A stretch of DNA of 7,661 nt from an uncultured Lachnospiraceae bacterium (lineage in GTDB: Bacteria; Bacillota_A; Clostridia; Lachnospirales; Lachnospiraceae), in the NCBI GenBank assembly GCA_947178085.1, contig CAMWWS010000123.1, forward strand, positions 1 through 7,661, written 5' to 3'. Below are positions 1 to 6,599 of the stretch, piece after piece. Each line of letters begins with the position of its first letter. Position 1 is the first letter of the stretch. A program made the translations under genes and the position numbers. The notes under the pieces are model-generated. The model did not search any database, was not told the DNA's origin, and saw nothing but the letters and a program-made list of their open reading frames with translations.

Positions 1-771
1 GTCATAAATTCCGTTTTCCAGAATTTTACCGGAAAATGCTTTCCAGTTTGAATCCGTAATAATCCGTGCTGTTTCACCGGACTCATATTCCAGATATAAT
101 TCCGCAATACACTTCTTTCTATCTCCGTATAGATTCAAATATATATCATCAAATCCAAAACGCCCCTTGTACCAGCCTTCTCCCAGAAGAACACTGATCC
201 TATTATTTCCTTCTTCCAACATTCCGGTAATATCAAATGTCTGATATTCCATTAACAAATCGTAAGAATGATACCCCGGAAGAAGATATTCATCTCCTGC
301 CTTTATACCGTTAATATTCACTTCATAAAGCCCTGCGCCGAAAATGTATAATCTTGCTTTTTTTATTTTGTTTACAACTTCAAAATCACGATACAGAACC
401 GGCATCTGTTTTTGATTTTCCGGTACAGAAATCCAATCGGCTGTCCATTTTTCTTCCATTTTGGCTGTCTCAAACCATTCAGTCCTGCTTTCGGCTTTCT
501 CACCAAACTGCGTGCCTACAGACACTTTCCAAAAATAGCGCATTCTGGGCTTCAGACTTATCTGTACTTCTAACATGCACTGTCTGAAGTCATGCATAAT
601 ACCACTGTCATAGATGGGATTACGCATATCATCTGTTTCAGATATGATTACCTGCACTTCGTCCGAAAATTTTGCAGCCGCCTCTTTTACCTTCCATGAA
701 AGCGTCAGATATGAGAAATCATATCCTATCGGGTTTTCTAAATGATTGACTCTTAGATGTTCTATTCTCAT
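1..771 (-). CDS. Alpha-L-rhamnosidase, GH78 family (N-terminal part, cut by left edge)
   Basis: The reading frame opens at an ATG at 771 and stays open for 257 codons to base 1, so the catalytic (alpha/alpha)6 barrel lies outside the window. GH78 enzymes hydrolyse terminal alpha-L-rhamnose from plant glycosides and polysaccharides. Residues about 1-105 look like the Ig/fibronectin-like domain that opens many GH78 proteins (RYFWKVSV at 78-85, EWFET at 98-102). Residues about 125-257 match the rhamnosidase N-terminal carbohydrate-binding-like domain: ARLYIFGAGLYEVNINGIKAG (139-159), YQTFDIT (176-182), GEGWYKGRFGF (197-207) and a W...SGKILENGIYD ending typical of the family. There is no signal peptide, so the enzyme is probably cytoplasmic. 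A GGAAGG ribosome binding site sits 8 bases before the ATG. It follows the GH3 gene by 50 bases and is probably co-transcribed. Family is confident; the exact substrate is not visible. Confidence 0.9.
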   Translation of the reverse strand, partial: MRIEHLRVNHLENPIGYDFSYLTLSWKVKEAAAKFSDEVQVIISETDDMRNPIYDSGIMHDFRQCMLEVQISLKPRMRYFWKVSVGTQFGEKAESRTEWFETAKMEEKWTADWISVPENQKQMPVLYRDFEVVNKIKKARLYIFGAGLYEVNINGIKAGDEYLLPGYHSYDLLMEYQTFDITGMLEEGNNRISVLLGEGWYKGRFGFDDIYLNLYGDRKKCIAELYLEYESGETARIITDSNWKAFSGKILENGIYD

Positions 772-821
772 ATTTCTATCCTTCCCATAACTGACTTATT
801 TTCTCTTATTAGCTGCACCTA

Positions 822-2504
822 TCAATATGAAAGTTCTTTTCTTCCACAAAACGGATCAACCGGGCTTTTCCCTTTGAATTCACTGTTTCCGGTGATTTTG
901 TTTACTACGGACTCTATGACAAACTCATTATTGGAATAACAATTGATATAAGTTTTTATCATCGGTACATCCAGCAAGTGATAGGGATTTGCTACACTGA
1001 TGAACAAAACCGGAATTTCATTCGCAAACCACGGTACATTGTTACCCTGTCCCCAGAAGGTATACCAATTTAACCTGTTCGTTGTCTGATTGCTGGCATT
1101 TTCAACATTACCTATATAAATAACCAAATCATACTTTTCCTTAAATTTCTTGACATTATCAACGCCTACTTCAAAATTTTCTTTTTCATAGACAAAAACC
1201 TGAAACTTCTTCTTTTCCAATTCCTCTTTCACCTGCTTTAAAACACGCTCGTTTGAAGGAAAATTTCCCATAATTTCAAGCAGTACCTTAGGGTATTTTA
1301 CTGCATCTATCGGAAGCAGTTTCTGACTGTCCTTTACCAAAGTAATGGATGCATCCGCCAATTCTCTGGCCCACGCTACATGCTGTTTACTCTTTAATAC
1401 CTGCAGGCTGTCCTCACGTGGAACTAATGTTCCTGCCGCTTTCTTCTCATGAAGCTTCAATGCCGCTTTTAACGCCAAGATTCTTTTGTTAGCTTCCAAT
1501 AAACGTTTCTCCGAAAGTATACCATTCCTGTATCCATCCATCATAAACTGATAGTCTTCTGCTAAATCTTTATTAAACAGAAACATATCGCAGCCGTTTT
1601 CGATTGCAAGCGGTACTGATTTTTCTCTTGCCATTGCCGCCGTGAATCCGACCATAGGTGTCGCATCAGTGATAACCAGACCGTTAAACCCTAATTTATC
1701 ACGCAGCAATTTATTTAGAAGTTCTCTGGACAAAGATGCAGGAATAATACTACCTTCTGTCTGAGGATTATAATACTCCTGATATGCCGGCATTGCAATA
1801 TGCCCTGCCATAACAGTCAGCGCTCCATCCTCAATCAGCCCTTTATATACCTTTCCATAGGTTTCGTCCCATTCCTCCATAGATAAGCTGTTGACTGAAG
1901 TGAGCAGATGCTGGTCTCTCTCATCTACTCCATCACCGGGAAAATGCTTAATTGATACCGCCACCTTACATTCCGTTGCAGCCCGCATATATTCCTTTGC
2001 ATATGTATATACAGTCTCCGGATTATCACCATAAGTTCTAACATTGGTAATCGGATTATGGTAATTCATGTCTATGTCAACTACCGGTGCAAATGCCCAG
2101 TTAATCCCAAGAGCTGACGCTTCTGTACATGCAATTTTTCCAAGACGATAAGCATATTTCTTATCTCCTGCTGCCGCACATGCCATCTGTTTTCCGTAAG
2201 GAGTTCCGTCAGTGGCTGCTCCGTCTCCGCCTGCTTCAAGATTCGATGGAATCAATAACGGAACTTTGGAATGACTTTGTGCATATTCAAAAGTCTTTCT
2301 CATTTCTTCCCCAACACCGTCACGGAAGAACAATCCTCCTATATGAAATCCTAACATCATATCTAAATATTCCGGGGCTGTAGAGTATCCGATTGGACAA
2401 AAAAGCGCCCCGATCTTTTCTTCCAGAGTCATCTGCCCCAATGTCTTTTCTACCCATTCAATATCTGCATCGTTTAAATAAAAAGGCTTCTTTTTTAAGT
2501 CCAT
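822..2504 (-). CDS. Glycoside hydrolase family 3 enzyme with NagZ-type His/Asp dyad (beta-glycosidase or beta-glycoside phosphorylase)
   Basis: A 560-residue cytoplasmic GH3 protein without signal peptide. Residues about 1-355 form the TIM-barrel domain: FAPVVDID (138-145), RTYGDNP (156-162), and KHFPGDG (186-192) followed after four residues by D197-Q-H199. This is the spacing of the NagZ-type loop whose His/Asp pair is the acid/base. Asp280 in GLVITDATPM is the expected nucleophile. Residues about 360-560 form the GH3 C-terminal alpha/beta domain (ITLVKDSQKLLPID, closing GKSPVDPF). The usual NagZ DxEGG element is replaced by NLEAGGDG (88-95), so it is not an orthodox NagZ. Likely substrates are beta-N-acetylglucosaminides or beta-glucosides. 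The dyad is compatible with phosphorolysis, as reported for Cellulomonas fimi Nag3, and the upstream neighbour is a beta-phosphoglucomutase. The ATG at 2504 was chosen over the GTG at 2516 because the ribosome binding site lies between them. Family confident, reaction unsure. Confidence 0.92.
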   Translation of the reverse strand: MDLKKKPFYLNDADIEWVEKTLGQMTLEEKIGALFCPIGYSTAPEYLDMMLGFHIGGLFFRDGVGEEMRKTFEYAQSHSKVPLLIPSNLEAGGDGAATDGTPYGKQMACAAAGDKKYAYRLGKIACTEASALGINWAFAPVVDIDMNYHNPITNVRTYGDNPETVYTYAKEYMRAATECKVAVSIKHFPGDGVDERDQHLLTSVNSLSMEEWDETYGKVYKGLIEDGALTVMAGHIAMPAYQEYYNPQTEGSIIPASLSRELLNKLLRDKLGFNGLVITDATPMVGFTAAMAREKSVPLAIENGCDMFLFNKDLAEDYQFMMDGYRNGILSEKRLLEANKRILALKAALKLHEKKAAGTLVPREDSLQVLKSKQHVAWARELADASITLVKDSQKLLPIDAVKYPKVLLEIMGNFPSNERVLKQVKEELEKKKFQVFVYEKENFEVGVDNVKKFKEKYDLVIYIGNVENASNQTTNRLNWYTFWGQGNNVPWFANEIPVLFISVANPYHLLDVPMIKTYINCYSNNEFVIESVVNKITGNSEFKGKSPVDPFCGRKELSY

Positions 2505-2510
2505 AATCTT

Positions 2511-2518
2511 CCTCACCT
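2511..2518 (-). promoter_or_regulatory. Ribosome binding site that sets the GH3 start
   Basis: AGGTGAGG on the minus strand ends 6 bases before the ATG at 2504. The in-frame GTG at 2514-2516 lies inside this element and would have no binding site of its own, so the ATG is the likely start and the protein is 560, not 564, residues. Confidence 0.75.
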
Positions 2519-2535
2519 TCTACTATTCCAAGCTA

Positions 2536-3174
2536 CTATAGTGCAATTCCAATCAAGTCACCGAAAGAATGCATTGCATGCGTACAATCCTCGCATGTTG
2601 CCGCTTCTCCTAATCCAGCGCTTTCAAATCCGCCTGCTTTTGCCGCCTCTATTCCTGCTTTTGCATCTTCCACCACAAGACAATCAGCCGGTGCAATATG
2701 TAAAAATTCTGCTGCCTTCAAGAACACTTCCGGATCCGGTTTCGATTTAGAAATATTGGTTCCGTCGCTGACAGCGTCAAAATAATCCTTTAACCCTAAC
2801 CTTTCCAGTATAAATTTTGCATTTTTGCTTGACGAACCAATTGCAAGCTTTAATCCTTTTTCCCGAAGCGTATCTAAAGTTTCTTTAACCTCGGAAGATA
2901 AGTCTTTCTCTGTCATTTGACCTAGAAGCTCCACATACGTTTCGTTTTTTCTCTCTGCTAATACCTGCTTTTCATCCGAAGATAGCTCTTTATCACACCG
3001 CTCCAGAATAATTTCCAGACTTTCCATGCGGCTGACTCCTCTTAGCCGGTTATTAATTTTTTCATCAAAATATATTCCCATACTATCTGCCATTTTTTTC
3101 CATGCCAGATAATGATACTTATCTGTAAAACAAATTACTCCATCTAAGTCAAAAATCACTGCTTTATAATTCAT
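2536..3174 (-). CDS. pgmB: Beta-phosphoglucomutase (HAD superfamily)
   Basis: A 212-residue cytoplasmic HAD-IA enzyme that interconverts beta-D-glucose 1-phosphate and glucose 6-phosphate through a beta-glucose 1,6-bisphosphate intermediate and Mg2+. Every known catalytic position of the Lactococcus lactis enzyme can be seen: FDLDG with nucleophile Asp9 and acid/base Asp11, Thr17 and His21, the cap-domain LRGVSR ending at Arg49, GSSSKN (113-118) with Ser114, Lys145 in SKSKP, and Glu169-Asp170 in VVEDAKAG. The length is that of the family (about 220). It begins 18 bases after the second permease and ends 31 bases before the GH3 gene, so it belongs to the sugar operon. Such enzymes normally serve a phosphorylase that releases beta-glucose 1-phosphate; the only visible candidate is the GH3, because no GH65 gene is in the window. 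Family confident; a closely related sugar phosphate as true substrate cannot be excluded. Confidence 0.9.
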   Translation of the reverse strand: MNYKAVIFDLDGVICFTDKYHYLAWKKMADSMGIYFDEKINNRLRGVSRMESLEIILERCDKELSSDEKQVLAERKNETYVELLGQMTEKDLSSEVKETLDTLREKGLKLAIGSSSKNAKFILERLGLKDYFDAVSDGTNISKSKPDPEVFLKAAEFLHIAPADCLVVEDAKAGIEAAKAGGFESAGLGEAATCEDCTHAMHSFGDLIGIAL

Positions 3175-3178
3175 CGTG

Positions 3179-3184
3179 TCCTCC
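3179..3184 (-). promoter_or_regulatory. Ribosome binding site that sets the beta-phosphoglucomutase start
   Basis: GGAGGA on the minus strand lies 4 bases before the ATG at 3174. The only alternative start in frame is a TTG at 3184-3186 that overlaps this element, so translation should begin at MNYKAVIFDLDG. Confidence 0.8.
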
Positions 3185-3192
3185 AATGAAAC

Positions 3193-4188
3193 TTATTTTG
3201 TTTTATTTGCCATATATTTTTTGAAAGTGACCAATTCAATCACCTTATTTTCATTATTCAAGTAAATTAAGAAGCATACTAATATCAATGCTGTCACAAT
3301 CTGCTGAATAGAAGCGTCTACATTCAATCTTGCGTACATCAAAGATATAAATGCCGTCGTAACTGCTCCTAACAGATATCCGATTTTTTCATTGCAGAAT
3401 CTTCCGATAAAGCCTCCGATAAACATCGGAAGAAACGCTGTAAACATTACTCCGATTGAGCCAAAATTCAAAGCCATCTGTATAGTTCCTGTATTGGTTG
3501 CACTGATAAAACCGACAACACCCATAAGCGCTCCGGCAATCATATAGCAGCAAACTGCATTTGGAACCTCTTTGATTCCTGTATTCACCGATACCTTTTG
3601 ACCGGAAACAAGCGACTTATATTCATAACCAAACTGCGTATGGTCGAAAATAAATATAAAAATTAATAATCCAAATATTATTACAAGCGCATAATTTATA
3701 ACACTTGGAAAACTTGTCAGTTCCGCATTTGCTACAAACGACACACCGTATCCCGATGTAATTGCAAACGCAAGACCTTCATAGAATAATGCCACGCCGA
3801 GAGATACAATAATCGGCGGAAGCTTTACAATCACATAAACCAGTCCTGATACCATCCCAAGTATTGCACCTGAGACAATAGAAATAATAAGCATAGGTAC
3901 AGTAGGCAGTCCGGCCGATGTACATATGGAAGCGCTGATTACTGACGATAATAACGATATTGAACCGATAGAAAAATCAAACCTTCCGCTGTTCAGATTG
4001 AGTGACAGTGCGAATGTCGTAAGCATTACGGATGCTGCTGCCCTAAAAAATAATATCCAATTTCCTTGTGTTTCAAATAATTTCACGCCTTTTACACTGC
4101 ACAGTATGAGTACAATCAGAAAGGTTGCTACGGGAATTGCCGCTGTTCCTGCTATTCTTTTATAAATATTCATATTATTAGTTTTCAT
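3193..4188 (-). CDS. CUT2-type sugar ABC transporter permease, second subunit
   Basis: A 331-residue, very hydrophobic membrane protein of the branched-chain/ribose permease family (BPD_transp_2, RbsC/YjfF-like), with roughly 8-10 membrane spans starting at about residue 14. The family's GGIDLSVGS-like element appears as SGRFDFSIGS (67-76). The cytoplasmic coupling region, normally GGN..A...GI, is eroded to VSGQKVSVNTGI (194-205), and the later LGG element reads FIGGFIGR (256-263). It would pair with the other permease of the operon and be driven by the two-domain ATPase. It follows the binding-protein gene after an 88-base gap holding a hairpin and precedes beta-phosphoglucomutase by 18 bases. 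The ATG at 4188 was chosen because AAGGA lies 8 bases upstream; extending the frame to a TTG at 4257 adds a polar, Pro/Arg-rich stretch encoded by the hairpin. Substrate unknown. Confidence 0.88.
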   Translation of the reverse strand: MKTNNMNIYKRIAGTAAIPVATFLIVLILCSVKGVKLFETQGNWILFFRAAASVMLTTFALSLNLNSGRFDFSIGSISLLSSVISASICTSAGLPTVPMLIISIVSGAILGMVSGLVYVIVKLPPIIVSLGVALFYEGLAFAITSGYGVSFVANAELTSFPSVINYALVIIFGLLIFIFIFDHTQFGYEYKSLVSGQKVSVNTGIKEVPNAVCCYMIAGALMGVVGFISATNTGTIQMALNFGSIGVMFTAFLPMFIGGFIGRFCNEKIGYLLGAVTTAFISLMYARLNVDASIQQIVTALILVCFLIYLNNENKVIELVTFKKYMANKTK

Positions 4189-4196
4189 ATCATCAT

Positions 4197-4201
4197 TCCT
4201 T
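4197..4201 (-). promoter_or_regulatory. Ribosome binding site that sets the second permease start
   Basis: AAGGA (within TAAGGAA) lies 8 bases before the ATG at 4188. It is weaker than the AAGGAGG of the binding-protein gene, which would fit lower translation of the membrane subunit. Two intervening ATGs are out of frame. Confidence 0.6.
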
Positions 4202-4215
4202 ACTGTTATTTTTCT

Positions 4216-4253
4216 GCAGGGCGGCGGCAGGCAAAAGCCCACCTGCCTCCTGC
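4216..4253 (-). other. GC-rich hairpin between binding-protein and second permease genes
   Basis: Two nested inverted repeats: an outer 5-bp arm pair (4216-4220 with 4249-4253, GCAGG/CCTGC) and an inner 6-bp pair (4226-4231 with 4242-4247, GGCAGG/CCTGCC) around a 10-base loop, with an asymmetric bulge (5 bases against 1). It lies 23 bases after the binding-protein stop codon. In the transcript it is followed by an A-rich, not U-rich, tract, so it does not look like an intrinsic terminator. By analogy with intercistronic hairpins behind other binding-protein genes, it may protect the upstream message from 3' decay and raise binding-protein yield. The structure is seen; the role is inference. 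Confidence 0.6.
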
Positions 4254-4276
4254 GCAACTTCCTTCATTTCCAATAG

Positions 4277-5563
4277 TTACATACCCTGAATTTCTTCAAA
4301 ACTATATTTGCTTACAAAACTTTCAAATGCCGCATAGTCTGCTGTTAATAAAGTATCCAGCATTTCTTTAGTATAAGCAGGTGCATCTATGCTGCTGTCT
4401 ACCGCATAGTAAGTATTGAATTCATCCGCGCCGGTTGCTACCCAATAACCCTGGCTTAAAGCAAGTGCATTTCCGTCTGTTGTACGAATTGGTGAACCCA
4501 AAGTTGCTCTGTATGTTGCAATAAAAATCGGTCCAATACTGGCTGAGAACTTTCCTGCAAGATAATCAAGCATTCCGGCCGCCATTGCTTCACCATAGCT
4601 GCTTGCATAAGCATCTACACTGGCAATTTTAACGTCAGTACCTGAGATTGCCGTTCCGAAGAAATCAGAACCGTTTCCTACTGCAAGAATTACTTCCAGG
4701 TCTGCTGTCTGCGCCATCTGTGCACATTTTCCAAACCATGCATCATCCATATCATATCCGCCGACATAGCCCAGAATATTAACATCCCCAATAGCACCGG
4801 TCTTTATTTCGCCATCTGCAAATATCTGTCCGAGAATGGCTCCCTGATTATCTGCTCCCTGATAGCTTGCGCCATCACCGCCTGCTTCAACCATTGCGGT
4901 AAGCATTCCTGCTGCACGGTAAATATGCATTTCAGTATAGTAAGGAATTGCACCGCCGAAGATAGCAAAGTTCTTCACTCCCTGATCCAGATAATGTTTC
5001 GCCATGTTGTATCCGGTCTCAAACTCTACATCAAGAGAAGGTCCAATCGCACCTACATAGTACTGATACCCCTTATAAGTTTCATACTCCTCATCTGTCA
5101 AAGTACCCGTTGCAACTGCATAGTACACACCTGCTGCGTCACACTGCTCAAGCTGTGCTGCACGGTCAAAGGATGAAAATGAGATAACAGCCTTACAATT
5201 ATTTGTAATAAAAGTATCAATTGCTGAGGTTTCACCTGCTGCATCCGTAAGCTCATCAGAGTAAATCAACTCTACGTTGTATTGTTTTTGAATATACTCT
5301 GTATAGTAAGTACGGAATGCAAGAGCTTCCGCAGATGTGGCATCTGACACCAGAATACCCATTTTTACGGTTTTACTCATATCAAGGCCTGATGCTGCAC
5401 TTCCGCCCTCATTTGTTGTCCCGGAATTACCGGATTGCTCTGTCTGTCCTTCAGTTCCTGTACTTCCTGTGTTACTTCCCGTCCCGGAACCGCTGTTGCC
5501 ACAACCTGCTAACATTGACACTGTCATAGCAGCTGTTAGCAATAATGCCCAAAACTTTGTCAT
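4277..5563 (-). CDS. Sugar ABC transporter solute-binding lipoprotein
   Basis: A 428-residue secreted lipoprotein. The N terminus has a short signal peptide with lipobox LAGC; Cys21 would be lipidated and anchor the protein outside the membrane. Residues about 22-62 are a Gly/Ser/Thr/Asn/Glu-rich tether. The rest (from about KTVKMGILVSD, residue 64) resembles a periplasmic-binding-protein type I fold, as in sugar-binding proteins of CUT2 systems: alternating beta strands such as CKAVISFS, VKNFAIFGG and LEVILAVGNGSD, and the late GYW motif. Similarity to ribose-binding proteins is weak by eye, so the ligand is not predictable. Unusually, the gene lies between the two permease genes rather than at an operon end. 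The ATG at 5563 is preferred over an in-frame ATG at 5587 because a perfect AAGGAGG precedes it; the longer form would give a more basic signal-peptide start and cannot be fully excluded. Confidence 0.88.
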   Translation of the reverse strand: MTKFWALLLTAAMTVSMLAGCGNSGSGTGSNTGSTGTEGQTEQSGNSGTTNEGGSAASGLDMSKTVKMGILVSDATSAEALAFRTYYTEYIQKQYNVELIYSDELTDAAGETSAIDTFITNNCKAVISFSSFDRAAQLEQCDAAGVYYAVATGTLTDEEYETYKGYQYYVGAIGPSLDVEFETGYNMAKHYLDQGVKNFAIFGGAIPYYTEMHIYRAAGMLTAMVEAGGDGASYQGADNQGAILGQIFADGEIKTGAIGDVNILGYVGGYDMDDAWFGKCAQMAQTADLEVILAVGNGSDFFGTAISGTDVKIASVDAYASSYGEAMAAGMLDYLAGKFSASIGPIFIATYRATLGSPIRTTDGNALALSQGYWVATGADEFNTYYAVDSSIDAPAYTKEMLDTLLTADYAAFESFVSKYSFEEIQGM

Positions 5564-5572
5564 TAGATATTT

Positions 5573-5579
5573 CCTCCTT
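5573..5579 (-). promoter_or_regulatory. Strong ribosome binding site of the binding-protein gene
   Basis: A perfect AAGGAGG ends 9 bases before the ATG at 5563. It lies downstream of the alternative ATG at 5587, which has no good binding site, and so decides the start. It is the best match in the operon, consistent with a binding protein made in excess. Confidence 0.8.
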
Positions 5580-5627
5580 ATTTTCATGATTTATGTATTA
5601 TAGTGTTTCCACAAAATACCGAAGCTG

Positions 5628-6587
5628 TTATCTTGGCAGCATATTGCCTCTCTGGTCGCTGGTTGCCAAGAATACAACCAGAATAAAGATTGCCGCCTTT
5701 ACCATTTGCCCAATTCCTGAATTCAGGTTGAACATCACCATAATCTGGCCAAGCAATGTCATGGAAAAAGCTCCAATCACTGCCGCATAAATTTTACTCC
5801 TTGCTCCTCCGGATACCGGCATGCCGCCAAATACGATAGCGATAATAACATCCATTCCCACACTGGAAGCTGTGTTCCTTGTAAGTGTAGGCGCATATAT
5901 AATGGAAAGGAATGCTCCGAGTCCTACCCCTATTCCCGACATTACAAATGCAATGATTGCCATCTTTTTATCCGAAATACCACTCAGCTTAGCACAAACC
6001 GGATTACCACCCAGAAATTTCTGCATTCTTCCGATTTTGGTAAAGCTGAAAACAAATATACATAGAAGAACAAATATCAGAAGAATAATAATCTTAAAGG
6101 TTGTATTATTTAACGCTTTCACTGCCGCTGCCGGAACTGCAATTTCCGAACCGGTTCCGTTTATGCTGATCAGAACCAATACCAAGGCATTCAGCACACT
6201 CAGCATTGCAATAGTCGTAACAAAGACAGGAAGATTAAATACCGATGCAAGCACCGAGTTAAATAGTCCGACCAAAACCGCTACCCCTATACAAACAAGC
6301 GTCATCAAAAATAAATTCTCAGTTTTGATATATACCATTCCGCCAATCAGTGCGCTTACCGCAGTGGAAGCTCCAAGACTTATATCAAAGGATCCCAGTG
6401 TATAAATGAATATGGCGCCCGTTGCGACAACCGCTACCACAACGGATTGATTGATAATACTTTTCAGTCCGTAGGAAATATTTATATCCCGCATCGTACC
6501 AATTATCAGGAAAGCTGCAAACAATGCAATCAGTCCAAATAAAGGAGTCAGATTCATAATGTATTTCTTTACTTTGCTATTTTTCAT
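5628..6587 (-). CDS. CUT2-type sugar ABC transporter permease, first subunit
   Basis: A 319-residue polytopic membrane protein of the BPD_transp_2 family (RbsC/YtfT-like). A short basic N terminus (MKNSKVKKY) is followed by about 8-10 hydrophobic spans. The family elements are better kept than in the second permease: GSFDISLG (65-72, for GGIDLSVG), FLGGNPVCAKLSGI (191-204, the cytoplasmic coupling region facing the ATPase), and MDVIIAIVFGGMPVSGGAR (245-263). It begins 12 bases after the ATPase stop. Its GGAGG ribosome binding site touches that stop codon (TAGGAGG), and an 8-base spacer leads to the ATG, a strong sign of co-translation with the ATPase. It should form a heterodimeric pore with the other permease, as in YtfT/YjfF galactofuranose systems. 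Specificity cannot be read from the sequence. Confidence 0.9.
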   Translation of the reverse strand: MKNSKVKKYIMNLTPLFGLIALFAAFLIIGTMRDINISYGLKSIINQSVVVAVVATGAIFIYTLGSFDISLGASTAVSALIGGMVYIKTENLFLMTLVCIGVAVLVGLFNSVLASVFNLPVFVTTIAMLSVLNALVLVLISINGTGSEIAVPAAAVKALNNTTFKIIILLIFVLLCIFVFSFTKIGRMQKFLGGNPVCAKLSGISDKKMAIIAFVMSGIGVGLGAFLSIIYAPTLTRNTASSVGMDVIIAIVFGGMPVSGGARSKIYAAVIGAFSMTLLGQIMVMFNLNSGIGQMVKAAIFILVVFLATSDQRGNMLPR

Positions 6588-6599
6588 TCCGCTTTCCTC

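Noticed and set aside
49..66. Short direct repeat of AATCCGT
   Set aside because: Two 7-base copies inside the GH78 coding region; expected by chance and explained by codons.
772..821. Terminator or promoter between the GH3 and GH78 genes
   Set aside because: Only 50 bases, with no stem-loop or paired -35/-10 elements that I can see, so I treat the two genes as one transcript.
2535..2542. Palindrome ACTATAGT at the beta-phosphoglucomutase stop
   Set aside because: Only 8 bases and not extended on either side, so not evidence for an operator or terminator.
4216..4253. Hairpin as an intrinsic terminator
   Set aside because: The sequence after the stem is A-rich on the coding strand and lacks a T run, and the operon clearly continues.
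4189..4257. Longer second permease starting at a TTG at 4257
   Set aside because: The extra residues are polar and encoded by the hairpin, and a ribosome binding site directly precedes the ATG at 4188.
5564..5587. Longer binding protein starting at the ATG at 5587
   Set aside because: There is no binding site at proper distance, while AAGGAGG lies between the two ATGs. Kept as a minor alternative because the longer signal peptide is more basic.
5597..5602. Perfect TATAAT on the minus strand, 34 bases before the binding-protein ATG
   Set aside because: No -35 element at 16-18 bases (the hexamer there is close to GCTTCG) and no TGn extension. An internal promoter is possible but unsupported.
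5821..6405. Plus-strand open frame of 194 codons
   Set aside because: It lies wholly antisense to the first permease, whose family motifs are clear; its translation is low-complexity and matches no family I recognise.
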